From JBKJUK01 sp046590705 (GTDB lineage Bacteria; Acidobacteriota; Thermoanaerobaculia; Gp7-AA8), in contig JBKJUK010000386.1 in assembly GCA_046590705.1 (NCBI GenBank), positions 1 to 13,421 on the forward strand: a stretch of DNA of 13,421 nt, in the 5' to 3' direction. Within the stretch, counting starts at the first letter, position 1, and every line of letters begins with the position of its first letter. The position numbers and the translations under genes were made by a program. The notes under the pieces are model-generated. The model did not search any database. It was not told where the DNA came from and saw only the letters and a program-made list of their open reading frames with translations. Below are positions 6,766 through 13,421 of the stretch, piece by piece.

Positions 6766-6941
6766 CGTCATTCCGACGAGCCGCGCGGTCGTCGGAGTCC
6801 CGATGGTCTGACTGCGAGGAGGAATCTCCGTTCCGCGCAGCTGCGGTGTAGGTTCGATCCACGCGGCGCGGACCGGAGATTCCTCTTCGCGTGCAAAAGC
6901 GCGAATACCTGCAGCATCAATTCCTGCTCATCGGAATGACG
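6766..6941 (+). repeat. 176-bp palindromic dispersed element, copy 2
   Basis: The left end CGTCATTCCGACGAGC (6766-6781) pairs with GCTCATCGGAATGACG (6926-6941), one mismatch. Inner 25-bp arms at 6814-6838 and 6866-6890 pair with two mismatches. Total length equals copy 1. The loop between the inner arms (…GCGGTG…GATCCACGCG…) and the left spacer (GAGCCGCGCGGTCGTC…) align with copy 3 and with inverted copy 1. It sits between the divergent thyA and lysA genes. Confidence 0.85.
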
Positions 6942-7069
6942 TTGCGTGCATCTGACGGGGAACAACGTACCTTTCAGCAGATGCGATGATCTTCGAGGGA
7001 CCTGCTCCGGCCCCCGGCCGCATCAAAAACTTGCGTCGCGCGCCACCATGACCGACACTTCACGCGAAC

Positions 7070-8344
7070 TTGAATTATCTAAATCACGTCCTCTTCTTCG
7101 ACGGCGTCAGCGCAGTCGATCTGGCGGCCCGGTTCGGGTCCCCCCTTTACATCTACGAAGCTTCGATTCTGCGACGTCAGATGCAGCGGATCCGTGACGC
7201 CTTCGCGCGTCTTCCCTTTCGCCCTTTCTACGCCATGAAGGCGAACTCCAACCTGAGCATTCTGCAGATGTTCGCAGCGGAAGGATTCGGGTGCGATTCC
7301 GTTTCGCCTGGTGAAGTCTTCATCGCGCAGAGAGCAGGCTTCAGCGGCGAGCGGATCTGGTTTACCTGCTCCAACGTTTCGGACGACGATCTGCTGGCCA
7401 TCACTGATCCCTCGATCGTCATCAACGTCAACGCCATCACTGATATCGATCGCTGCCTCAGTCTGGGAATCAAAAATCCGATCGCCATACGGGTCAACCC
7501 GGACATCGGAGCTGGCCATCACCCGGATGTCATCACCGGCGGTTTCGGTGTGAAATTCGGAATCGACCTGGCCGAGGTCAGGGACGCCAGAATGATCGCC
7601 GAGGATGGCGGGCTGACTGTCGAGGGCATTCATGCGCACATCGGCTCCGGTGTGACCACGATCGATCCTCTAATTCAGTCCGCGAAGACGCTGCTCGACT
7701 TGTCGGACGACTTCGCAGAACTAAAGTGGATCAACTTCGGTGGTGGCATGGCCGTGCCTTACCGGCCGGGCGACACTGAATTCGAAATCCAGCAGTACGG
7801 CGAATCTCTTGCGGACCTCGCCGAGACGAAACTTCGTCGTCGTAATCTCACAGCCATCCTCGAGCCCGGCCGTTACCTGGTGGCGCAGAGCGGAACTCTT
7901 CTGGGAAGCGTCACCACCCTGCGTGTGAGTTCCGGTTTCGAGTGGATTGGCGTGGACACCGGCTTCAATCACCTGGTGCGTCCATCGAAGTACGGCGCAT
8001 ATCATCACATCCTGAACGCCAGTCGAGGTTCAGACGAGATGCTGCGCGAATCACTGCCGAGCGGTGGAGGATACGCGACCGCCGGAGGAGCAATCATCGC
8101 CGGAAATCTCTGCGAATCGGGAGACGTCTTCACCCGCGAAGAGCATGGTCTCAAGCCGCGCGCCATCCAGACTTCGGGCACTGGCGACCTCCTGGCATTC
8201 TGCGATGCAGGTGCGTACGGATTCTCGATGGGGTCGCACTACAACGCACGTCTCCTTCCAGCGGAAGTGATTGTGGATGGTGGTACCGCGCGGCTCATCC
8301 GTAAACGACAGACGTTTGACGATCTGCTCGCTGGTCAGTTGTGA
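7070..8344 (+). CDS. lysA: Diaminopimelate decarboxylase
   Basis: 424 aa, the usual length. It decarboxylates meso-diaminopimelate to L-lysine with PLP, the last lysine step. It is an alanine-racemase-fold (group IV) decarboxylase: the PLP lysine is Lys57 in FYAMKANSN; GCDSVSPGE follows; VKFGID (161-166), HAHIGS (188-193), the phosphate-binding NFGGGM (222-227), EPGRYLVAQSG (265-275), CESGD (348-352, the second-subunit Cys with a DAPDC-type context) and DAGAYGFSMGSHYN (379-392). CESGD and the AGAYG block favour diaminopimelate over ornithine or carboxynorspermidine decarboxylases. The start is uncertain: an in-frame TGA at 7049 leaves only TTG at 7070, with no Shine-Dalgarno. An ATG at 7048 is in another frame and would join the gene only by a 1-base shift near 7079-7083. 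The next gene follows after 68 bp on the same strand. Confidence 0.95.
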   Translation: MNYLNHVLFFDGVSAVDLAARFGSPLYIYEASILRRQMQRIRDAFARLPFRPFYAMKANSNLSILQMFAAEGFGCDSVSPGEVFIAQRAGFSGERIWFTCSNVSDDDLLAITDPSIVINVNAITDIDRCLSLGIKNPIAIRVNPDIGAGHHPDVITGGFGVKFGIDLAEVRDARMIAEDGGLTVEGIHAHIGSGVTTIDPLIQSAKTLLDLSDDFAELKWINFGGGMAVPYRPGDTEFEIQQYGESLADLAETKLRRRNLTAILEPGRYLVAQSGTLLGSVTTLRVSSGFEWIGVDTGFNHLVRPSKYGAYHHILNASRGSDEMLRESLPSGGGYATAGGAIIAGNLCESGDVFTREEHGLKPRAIQTSGTGDLLAFCDAGAYGFSMGSHYNARLLPAEVIVDGGTARLIRKRQTFDDLLAGQL

Positions 8345-8402
8345 CGTTGCATAAGATAGCTGCGATTTACGGCACGCGGATGATTCCATTCGACTGCATA
8401 GC

Positions 8403-8407
8403 GAGGT
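8403..8407 (+). promoter_or_regulatory. Shine-Dalgarno site GAGGT
   Basis: GAGGT lies 5 nt before the ATG at 8413 and fixes the start of the lipoprotein gene. It is one of the few good ribosome-binding sites in the window; most other starts lack one. Confidence 0.7.
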
Positions 8408-8412
8408 AAAGA

Positions 8413-10080
8413 ATGAAATTCAGAACTTGTTGCGCGCTGGTGATCGGACTGCTTCTCGTCAACGCATGCGCTAGCACCAGGAGCAAGCCGGTGATGCTCG
8501 ATCTCAAGATCGTCAATGGACGAGTCGTCGATGGCAGTGGGTCCCCCTTCTTCCGCGCCGACATCGGCATTCAGGGCGACACGATCGTCTCGATCGGCGA
8601 CCTCTCCACGACCCCGTCGCGCCAGACCATGGACGCACGCGAGCAGGTCGTAGCCCCTGGCTTTATCGACTTACTGGGCTGGTCGCAGAGCGCCGCTTTC
8701 GTCGACCCGAACCTCGAAGGAAAAATTCGTCAGGGAGTGACCACGGAAATTACCGGTGAGGGTCACTCCCCCGCTCCAGTGAACAAGAAGATGATTGAAG
8801 CCAGTGGCGGAACGCCTCCGGAGTGGGAGACGCTCGGCCAGTACATGACGGCCCTCGAGAAGAATCGAAGCGCCATCAATTTTGCATTCTTCGTGGGCGC
8901 GTCGAATCCCCGCTCGATGATCATCGGACCAATCAAACGTGATCCGACTGAAGCAGAAATGTTGCAGATGGAACAGATCATCGATCAGGCCATGCGCGAA
9001 GGCGCGATCGGGATCTCAACCTCGCTGATCTACGTTCCCGCGGTGTTCTCAAAAACCGAGGAGATTGTGCGGCTGGCCAAGGTCGCGGCGAAGCACGAGG
9101 GCGTCTACTTTTCGCACATCAGGAACGAGGCCGATCAGATCATTCCCGCTCTCGAAGAAGCCTTTCGGATCGGGCGCGAAGCGAACATACCTGTCAACAT
9201 CTGGCACCTCAAGATCGGCGGCGTCCAGAATCACGGCAGGATGCCTGAGGTCATCGCCAAAATCGACGAACAGCGCCGCGCAGGTCTCGATGTCGCCGCG
9301 AATGTTTATCCTTACATCGCGTCGTCGACCTCGCTCACGGCACTTGCACCTGACTGGTCACTCGAGGGCGGCTATGCGGAGTTCCTGAAACGACTCGACG
9401 ATCCGGAACAGCGCGCGAAGATCATCGCTGCCGTGCGTGAGTCCGGATTTTACAATCGTGTGGGTGGCGCAAACGGAGTGCTCATCACCAGAGTCCCGGA
9501 CAGCAACTCCAGGATGTACGAGCGAAAACGTCTCGACGAGATCGGCAGGATGATGAATCTCGACCCGATGGAGGCGCTGGTGAAGCTCTATCAGAGCAGT
9601 ACCCTCTCCCCGTCGGCCATCTACTTTTCCATGAACGAAGAGGACGTGAAGTACGCTTTGAAGCAGCCCTGGGTTTCGGTGGGCGCAGATTCCGGAGCGG
9701 TGGTCGGCGAGGGAAAGAGTGCCGGTGCACATCCCAGGGCCTACGGAACATTTCCGCGCGTGATCGGTCATTACGTACGCGACGAGAAACTCTTCACGCT
9801 GGAAGAAGCAGTGAGAAAAATTACCTCACAGGCCGCGGCCCGCGTGAAGATCTGGGATCGCGGCCTTCTGCGACCTGGCTTCAAGGCCGACCTGGTGATT
9901 TTCGACCCGGCGACGGTGCGCGACACTTCGACCTACGAAGATCCACACCATTTCTCTGAAGGCATCAATGGTGTCATCGTGAACGGCACAGCGGTCCTCA
10001 ACGATGGAAAGATGACGGGTGCACTTCCCGGACGCGTGATCCGCGGAAAGGGCGCGAAACTGGAGAGGGAGAGACGATGA
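8413..10080 (+). CDS. Lipoprotein amidohydrolase, N-acyl-D-amino-acid deacylase family
   Basis: 555 aa. An N-terminal signal of the lipoprotein type (MKFR, hydrophobic run, LLLVNAC) predicts lipidation at Cys19 and a periplasmic, membrane-anchored location. An amidohydrolase body follows: LDLKIVNGRVVDGSG (29-43) and VVAPGFID (79-86) at the front, GVTTEITGEGHSPAP (108-122), FSHIRNE (233-239, His235), IWHLKIGG (263-270, His265), VGADSGAV (423-430, Asp426), AHPRAYGTFPRV (439-450), and the closing KADLVIFDPATV beta-sandwich. In D-aminoacylases GFID is followed by HxH and 'GNCGFSPAP' supplies a metal-binding Cys. Here the first is LLGWSQS and the second GEGHSPAP with Glu116. The two later His and the catalytic-type Asp are kept, suggesting a single-metal site. 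Substrate is unknown; N-acyl-D-amino acids or peptide-like compounds are plausible. It overlaps the permease gene by 4 bp. Confidence 0.88.
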   Translation: MKFRTCCALVIGLLLVNACASTRSKPVMLDLKIVNGRVVDGSGSPFFRADIGIQGDTIVSIGDLSTTPSRQTMDAREQVVAPGFIDLLGWSQSAAFVDPNLEGKIRQGVTTEITGEGHSPAPVNKKMIEASGGTPPEWETLGQYMTALEKNRSAINFAFFVGASNPRSMIIGPIKRDPTEAEMLQMEQIIDQAMREGAIGISTSLIYVPAVFSKTEEIVRLAKVAAKHEGVYFSHIRNEADQIIPALEEAFRIGREANIPVNIWHLKIGGVQNHGRMPEVIAKIDEQRRAGLDVAANVYPYIASSTSLTALAPDWSLEGGYAEFLKRLDDPEQRAKIIAAVRESGFYNRVGGANGVLITRVPDSNSRMYERKRLDEIGRMMNLDPMEALVKLYQSSTLSPSAIYFSMNEEDVKYALKQPWVSVGADSGAVVGEGKSAGAHPRAYGTFPRVIGHYVRDEKLFTLEEAVRKITSQAAARVKIWDRGLLRPGFKADLVIFDPATVRDTSTYEDPHHFSEGINGVIVNGTAVLNDGKMTGALPGRVIRGKGAKLERERR

Positions 10081-11399
10081 ACAACCCACCGGTAATTGAC
10101 GCGGATAAAGACAAGCTCGTTCGTACCATCGGACTAGGTGGTCTGATTCTGATGTGCATCAACGCCGTGGTCGGCAGCGGGGTGTTTCTTCTTCCCGCTG
10201 AATCCTTTCGACTCCTCGGTCCCTTTTCTCTCTGGGCACCGCTCATCTTCTCGATTCCCGTCTTCATCCTCGTGCTCTGCTTCGCCGAGGCCGCAAGTCA
10301 TTTCAGCCGTCCCGGCGGCGCGTATCTATACGCTGGTACCGCGTTCGGAAAGTTCATCGGATTCGAAACGGGGTGGATGAACTGGATCGCACGCATCACC
10401 TCGCTGGCCGCTCTCTCGAACGGCTTCGTCGTTTCGCTTGCGCGAATCTTCCCCGGAGCCAGTGGCACCACTGCGCGAACTCTCATCATTGTCGGATCGC
10501 TTGGCACTCTCGCAATCATTCACGCACTCGGGGTGAAGTACGGAGCGCGAACCATCTACTTCTTCACCCTCGGGAAACTGATCCCGCTGATCATGTTCAC
10601 CGTCATCGCCATCGCGGTATTCAAGACCAATCCCATTCCACAATCGTTCACACTTCCCGGCCCGGGAACGGACTGGAGTGAAGCCGCCCTGCTGTTGCTG
10701 TTCGCCTACGCGGGATTCGAGAACATGGGAGTTCCGGCCGGCGAATACAAGAATCCGAAACGGGATCTGCCACGGGCACTTCTGCTCGGCATTCTGGCGA
10801 TTGCAGTGATGTATTCAGCCTCACAACTCGCGGCCATGTCTGCCCTGCCCGACCTGTCGGCGAGTGATACTCCGATCGCTGACGCTGCCGCGAGCATTAT
10901 GGGTGAATTCGGCGCGCTGTTCATTACGGTGGGGGCCCTCCTGTCGATGGCGGGCACGAACTCCGGAACCATGCTCGAGGGCTCGCGCATGCTGTACGTG
11001 CTTGCGAAAGATCGTCGTCCGTACATGGCCATCGGAAAAGTTCATGAGAATTTCCGCACACCCGTGACGGCGATCATGATTCACGCTGGAATTGCGATGG
11101 TCGTGGCGCTGGGCGGATCGTTCGCAAAACTTGCAGCACTCTCGGCTGTCGCACGAATGACCACCTACCTCTTCACCTGCGCAGCGATTCCTCGGCTCCG
11201 GAAACTCTCGCCCGGCTTCGTCTCGCCGGGTGGCCTCACCGTTCCGATCCTGGGTACATTGATTTCAGTCGTCCTGTTCGCGACGCTGAAGCAAAAGCAT
11301 CTCATCGCCGCAGCGATCGCCCTCACAATCGGCGCCCTGCTCTACGCAATCTCCACCCGTTTCGCGCAACCCGAACTGGTAGAACAGGAACAGGACTGA
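10077..11399 (+). CDS. APC-family amino acid permease
   Basis: 440 aa with about 12 hydrophobic segments (for example 17-40, 47-72, 132-150, 160-181, 202-222, 232-250, 278-296, 330-348, 386-403, 408-426). It belongs to the amino acid-polyamine-organocation superfamily: the unwound TM1 motif GSGVFLLP (33-40), FAEAASHFSRPGGAYLY (69-85) at TM3, and the loop AYAGFENMGVPAGEYKNPKR (210-229) followed by DLPRA. The substrate cannot be read from sequence; related proteins carry neutral or basic amino acids by proton symport or exchange. The ATG overlaps the amidohydrolase stop (ATGA, 10077-10080), with GGAG/AGGGAG Shine-Dalgarno sequence at 10062-10071. The pairing suggests the permease takes up an amino acid freed by the lipoprotein hydrolase. 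Confidence 0.92.
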   Translation: MNNPPVIDADKDKLVRTIGLGGLILMCINAVVGSGVFLLPAESFRLLGPFSLWAPLIFSIPVFILVLCFAEAASHFSRPGGAYLYAGTAFGKFIGFETGWMNWIARITSLAALSNGFVVSLARIFPGASGTTARTLIIVGSLGTLAIIHALGVKYGARTIYFFTLGKLIPLIMFTVIAIAVFKTNPIPQSFTLPGPGTDWSEAALLLLFAYAGFENMGVPAGEYKNPKRDLPRALLLGILAIAVMYSASQLAAMSALPDLSASDTPIADAAASIMGEFGALFITVGALLSMAGTNSGTMLEGSRMLYVLAKDRRPYMAIGKVHENFRTPVTAIMIHAGIAMVVALGGSFAKLAALSAVARMTTYLFTCAAIPRLRKLSPGFVSPGGLTVPILGTLISVVLFATLKQKHLIAAAIALTIGALLYAISTRFAQPELVEQEQD

Positions 11400-11445
11400 A
11401 GGAATCGGCGTCGAACGAATCACTGACGGGTGTTCATGCGGGTAG

Positions 11446-11465
11446 GGACGCGTAGCAACGCGTCC
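11446..11465. repeat. GC-rich hairpin, possible terminator of the amidohydrolase-permease unit
   Basis: GGACGCGT (11446-11453) pairs perfectly with ACGCGTCC (11458-11465) around the 4-nt loop AGCA, with a second AGGG/CCCT pairing possible outside. It starts 47 bp after the permease stop. There is no T-tract, so it may be a factor-dependent terminator, an mRNA-end stabiliser, or one unit of another dispersed repeat. Confidence 0.45.
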
Positions 11466-11556
11466 GCAACCCTCGGCAGCGCGCCCATTGATCGCGGTCC
11501 CGGACGAGTCGTCTGCTACGTCGTCGCTACGCCTCGGCAACGTGTTCGTTCACGGA

Positions 11557-11733
11557 CGTCATTCCGATGAGCCGCATGATCGCAGGCATCCCCGCAGCCG
11601 TAAATGCGAAGAGGAATCTCCGTTCCGCGCAGACGCGGTGAGAAGGTACGACCCTGCGGCGCGGAACGGAGATTCCTCTTCGCACCACCAGCGCGGAATC
11701 GATCGAAGGCACCGCGTGCTCATCGGAATGACG
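11557..11733 (+). repeat. 177-bp palindromic dispersed element, copy 3
   Basis: This is the best-preserved copy. The 16-bp ends (11557-11572 and 11718-11733) are perfect inverted repeats, extended to 17 bp by A11556/T11734. The inner 25-bp arms (11606-11630 and 11659-11683) are a perfect 25/25 inverted repeat, so an RNA or single strand would fold into a long cruciform or hairpin. It has the same orientation as copy 2. It lies between the convergent permease gene and the minus-strand hypothetical gene. No coding capacity and no clear target duplication. Confidence 0.87.
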
Positions 11734-11762
11734 TCGCGAGATGGTGATGGTCGTGGCGGCGA

Positions 11763-12227
11763 CTACTGCGGTTTCACGGAATCCATCGTCAGGTCCATCG
11801 CCGCACTGTTCCGCCTGATCGTCTCCGCAGCCTTCGCCTGCCGTGCGTGAAGGGCAACAAAGTCGCCCTTCAACACGGATGATCCCGTCGATTGCAGAAG
11901 TTGTGCAGCTTTCGCCACGGCCTCGGGGATCGACCGCGGTTCCTGACGGCGCTGCTGTCTTGCTCCGCTGAGTCCGACGATCTCATCCAGATCGAACTCA
12001 TTGCGCTCGAGCGGATCGCGATTCACATGCCGAAGGTTCTGCACGCTGACGCCGCACGATCCGCCGATCTCGAGCTCGACGGTCACTTTCACGTCGATAT
12101 TCTCGTACACGATCCAGGCACCAGCTCCTTCAGCATGGAGCCCATGCCGGCGAAGACCGTAGGTTGACTCCAGGAACTCGAATTTCTGCGCGACATCGGC
12201 CGCGAACTGCTCGTGTGTATATGCCAT
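11763..12227 (-). CDS. Protein of unknown function
   Basis: 154 aa from the ATG at 12227 (MAYTHEQFAADV); an in-frame GTG at 12275 would add 16 residues of poor quality, so the ATG is preferred. I do not recognise the family. The N-terminal ~85 residues look like a small alpha/beta domain: a helix (FAADVAQKFEFLESTYGLRR), strands with AWIVYENIDVKVTVELEIGG, then EFDLDEIVGLSG. This pattern occurs in small uncharacterised bacterial proteins. The C-terminal half (~98-154) is helical and Ala/Gln/Arg-rich, possibly a coiled coil. No signal peptide, membrane span or catalytic motif is seen. It starts about 200 bp from the divergent Ser/Thr kinase gene, and its stop is 30 bp from palindromic copy 3. 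No clear Shine-Dalgarno. Confidence 0.75.
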   Translation of the reverse strand: MAYTHEQFAADVAQKFEFLESTYGLRRHGLHAEGAGAWIVYENIDVKVTVELEIGGSCGVSVQNLRHVNRDPLERNEFDLDEIVGLSGARQQRRQEPRSIPEAVAKAAQLLQSTGSSVLKGDFVALHARQAKAAETIRRNSAAMDLTMDSVKPQ

Positions 12228-12301
12228 GAGTAATGATCCCGAGATCAGTCCTTGTTTCACACTGATGTTGACCACACTTTACGTCACGTTCACTCTGCGC
12301 T

Positions 12302-12330
12302 CAACTTCCCGAAGCGCGCGGAAGAAGTTG
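12302..12330. repeat. Imperfect inverted repeat in a divergent promoter region
   Basis: CAACTTCC (12302-12309) and the related GGAAGAAGTTG (12320-12330) form an interrupted palindrome, with 7-bp outer arms CAACTTC/GAAGTTG. It lies midway between the starts of the minus-strand hypothetical gene and the plus-strand Ser/Thr kinase gene, where an operator would be expected. It could equally be chance. Confidence 0.25.
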
Positions 12331-12424
12331 CGCCTGGTTGAGACGCGTGGCGTTCCTGGAGTCCAGTATTCTGAATAGAGCACACAGAGGGGCGAACCTT
12401 GCGTGATAATGAGCACCATCACAA

Positions 12425-13421
12425 ATGAACATGACTGTCGGAAAACGCCTGGGTCCCTACGAGATCGTCTCGCACATAGGCGCGGGCGGAATGGGCGAAG
12501 TGTATCGAGCCCGCGATACGCGCCTCGACCGCAGCGTGGCCATCAAGGTGCTCGCCACCAACTTTGCGGGACGTGAAGACCTCCGGGCACGCTTCGATCG
12601 CGAGGCCCGCACCATCTCACAGCTGAATCATCCCAACATCTGCACCCTCTTCGACATCGGCCACGAGGAGGGAACCGACTTCCTGGTGATGGAACTGTTG
12701 GAAGGCGACACTCTGGCTGACCGCATCGAGAAAGGTCCGCTTCCACTCCCCGATCTGCTCCGCTACGGCGCGCAGATCGCCGACGCGCTTGCTCGCGCAC
12801 ATCGTCAGAGCATCACTCATCGCGATCTCAAACCAGCCAATGTGATGCTCACGAAATCCGGAGCGAAGCTGCTGGACTTCGGACTGGCGAAAACGCTGGC
12901 CACGGTGGTAGCGACTGACGCAGCGACCGAACAACACAGGCCGCTCACGGCGGAAGGAACCATCCTCGGCACATTTCAGTACATGGCGCCCGAGCAGCTG
13001 GCCGGCGACGAGGCCGACGCCCGCACCGACATCTTCGCACTCGGTGCGGTGCTCTACGAAATGGCCACAGGCGCCCGCGCTTTCTCCGGAAAGAACCGCA
13101 CCAGTCTCGTGGCCAGCATCATCGGCAGCACACCCCGCCCTATCAGTGAACTGCAGCCTCTCACTCCCCCTTCGCTTGAGCGGCTCATTCAACGCTGTCT
13201 CGCCAAAGATCCTGACGACCGCTGGCAGAGCGCCGCCGATGTCAGTGAGGAATTGAGGTGGATCGCGCAGACCGCTCCCGCCTCTGCTTCTGCTGCTTCT
13301 CACGATGGATTTCGCCCGCGGCGGACGATAGCGATTGCGTCGGGAGCGCTGGTGGCCGGCCTGCTGATCGGCGGCACGGCGCTTCGAATCGCGCAGCCAG
13401 AAGCCCCCAGGTCGGTTGTCC
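12425..13421 (+). CDS. Pkn2-like transmembrane Ser/Thr protein kinase (3' end outside window)
   Basis: 332 residues are visible and the frame is open at the right edge. The kinase domain (~11-280) is complete: glycine loop IGAGGMGEV (18-26), Lys41 in VAIKVL, helix-C Glu60, catalytic loop HRDLKPANV (132-140, Asp134; an RD-type kinase), metal-binding DFG (151-153), APE (188-190), the D-x-F-x-x-G of helix F (DIFALG, 202-207), and Arg266 near the end. It phosphorylates Ser/Thr on unknown targets. After a short Ala/Ser/Pro linker comes one membrane span (~302-323, TIAIASGALVAGLLIGG), so the lost C-terminus is probably outside the cytoplasm and, in Acidobacteriota relatives, often carries WD40/TolB-like or TPR repeats. 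The start could be ATG 12425 or ATG 12431. A GATAAT at 12405-12410 is a weak -10 candidate. Confidence 0.95.
   Translation, partial: MNMTVGKRLGPYEIVSHIGAGGMGEVYRARDTRLDRSVAIKVLATNFAGREDLRARFDREARTISQLNHPNICTLFDIGHEEGTDFLVMELLEGDTLADRIEKGPLPLPDLLRYGAQIADALARAHRQSITHRDLKPANVMLTKSGAKLLDFGLAKTLATVVATDAATEQHRPLTAEGTILGTFQYMAPEQLAGDEADARTDIFALGAVLYEMATGARAFSGKNRTSLVASIIGSTPRPISELQPLTPPSLERLIQRCLAKDPDDRWQSAADVSEELRWIAQTAPASASAASHDGFRPRRTIAIASGALVAGLLIGGTALRIAQPEAPRSVV

Larger units (their letters stand above)
6683..7069. other. Divergent intergenic region between thyA and lysA
   Basis: 387 bp without a credible gene. It holds the thyA -10 candidate (6690-6695) and copy 2 of the palindromic element (6766-6941). 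From 6942 to 7069 no repeat or clear promoter is seen. A TTGCGT at 7031-7036 spaced 17 bp from GACACT could be a poor promoter for lysA, but this is weak. A small in-frame ATG at 7048 is discussed under lysA. Confidence 0.6.
11400..11762. other. Intergenic region between convergent genes
   Basis: 363 bp without a credible gene. It contains a GC-rich hairpin (11446-11465) and copy 3 of the palindromic element (11557-11733). The genes on both sides run into it, so it is the 3' end of both units and any terminators should be here. The stretch 11466-11556 shows only loose repeats of CCTCGGCA(A/G)CG and CTACG words. Confidence 0.65.

Noticed and set aside
7043..7051. GCCACCATG, a eukaryote-like Kozak context at ATG 7048
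   Set aside because: Chance match; the surrounding genes are plainly bacterial and this ATG is not in the lysA frame.
6946..7197. 83-codon frame between copy 2 of the repeat and lysA as a leader peptide gene
   Set aside because: It runs deep into lysA in another frame and becomes Arg/Ser-rich; no run of lysine codons or attenuator structure supports a leader peptide.
11446..11465. Classical rho-independent terminator
   Set aside because: The stem is strong but no T-run follows on either strand, so it is listed only as a hairpin of uncertain role.
5203..11733. CRISPR array or phage attachment sites made from the repeated sequences
   Set aside because: The copies are kilobases apart, internally palindromic and separated by housekeeping genes; there are no regular spacers, cas genes, integrase or tRNA.
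13261..13310. GCT/TCT simple repeat in the kinase gene as a phase-variation tract
   Set aside because: The repeat is short and imperfect, in codon-sized units encoding an Ala/Ser linker typical between the kinase domain and the membrane span; length change would not shift the frame.

Overview
The window looks like chromosomal DNA from a GC-rich bacterium, most likely an Acidobacteriota member. The basis for this is the right-hand Pkn2-like Ser/Thr kinase, whose N-terminus, single predicted membrane span and overall design are typical of the many such kinases in that phylum. A lipoprotein D-aminoacylase-like amidohydrolase and frequent GTG starts fit as well. The phylum call is an inference; no rRNA or tRNA gene was seen.

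Left part (1-1536, + strand): a small protein of unknown function with a possible winged-helix C-terminus overlaps by 4 bp a soluble PAS-like/HisKA/HATPase sensor histidine kinase. No response regulator is visible. A 98-bp pair of related hairpins in inverted orientation (1564-1661) separates this unit from the convergent minus-strand genes.

Middle (6682 down to 1693, - strand): thyA-folA (dTMP synthesis and folate recycling) is followed by a gap holding a palindromic repeat and a probable promoter. Then comes gamma-carbonic anhydrase-like protein, aspS and aroB. Every gene-gene contact inside these two groups is a 4-bp ATGA or GTGA overlap.

Right-middle (7070-11399, + strand): lysA (meso-diaminopimelate decarboxylase), then a lipoprotein N-acyl-D-amino-acid deacylase-family amidohydrolase that lacks the usual HxH motif, overlapping by 4 bp an APC-family amino-acid permease. 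The last two probably act together: a cell-envelope hydrolase frees an amino compound that the permease moves across the inner membrane.

Right end: a minus-strand protein of unknown function (11763-12227), and a membrane Ser/Thr kinase (from 12425) cut off by the window edge.

The most notable non-gene feature is a dispersed, strongly palindromic element of 176-177 bp. It is present three times (5203-5378, 6766-6941, 11557-11733), always between genes, and one copy is inverted relative to the other two. No transposase, CRISPR array, toxin-antitoxin pair or defence system was recognised. Apart from the repeats, the window is mostly housekeeping genes, and I see no convincing novel multi-gene system.
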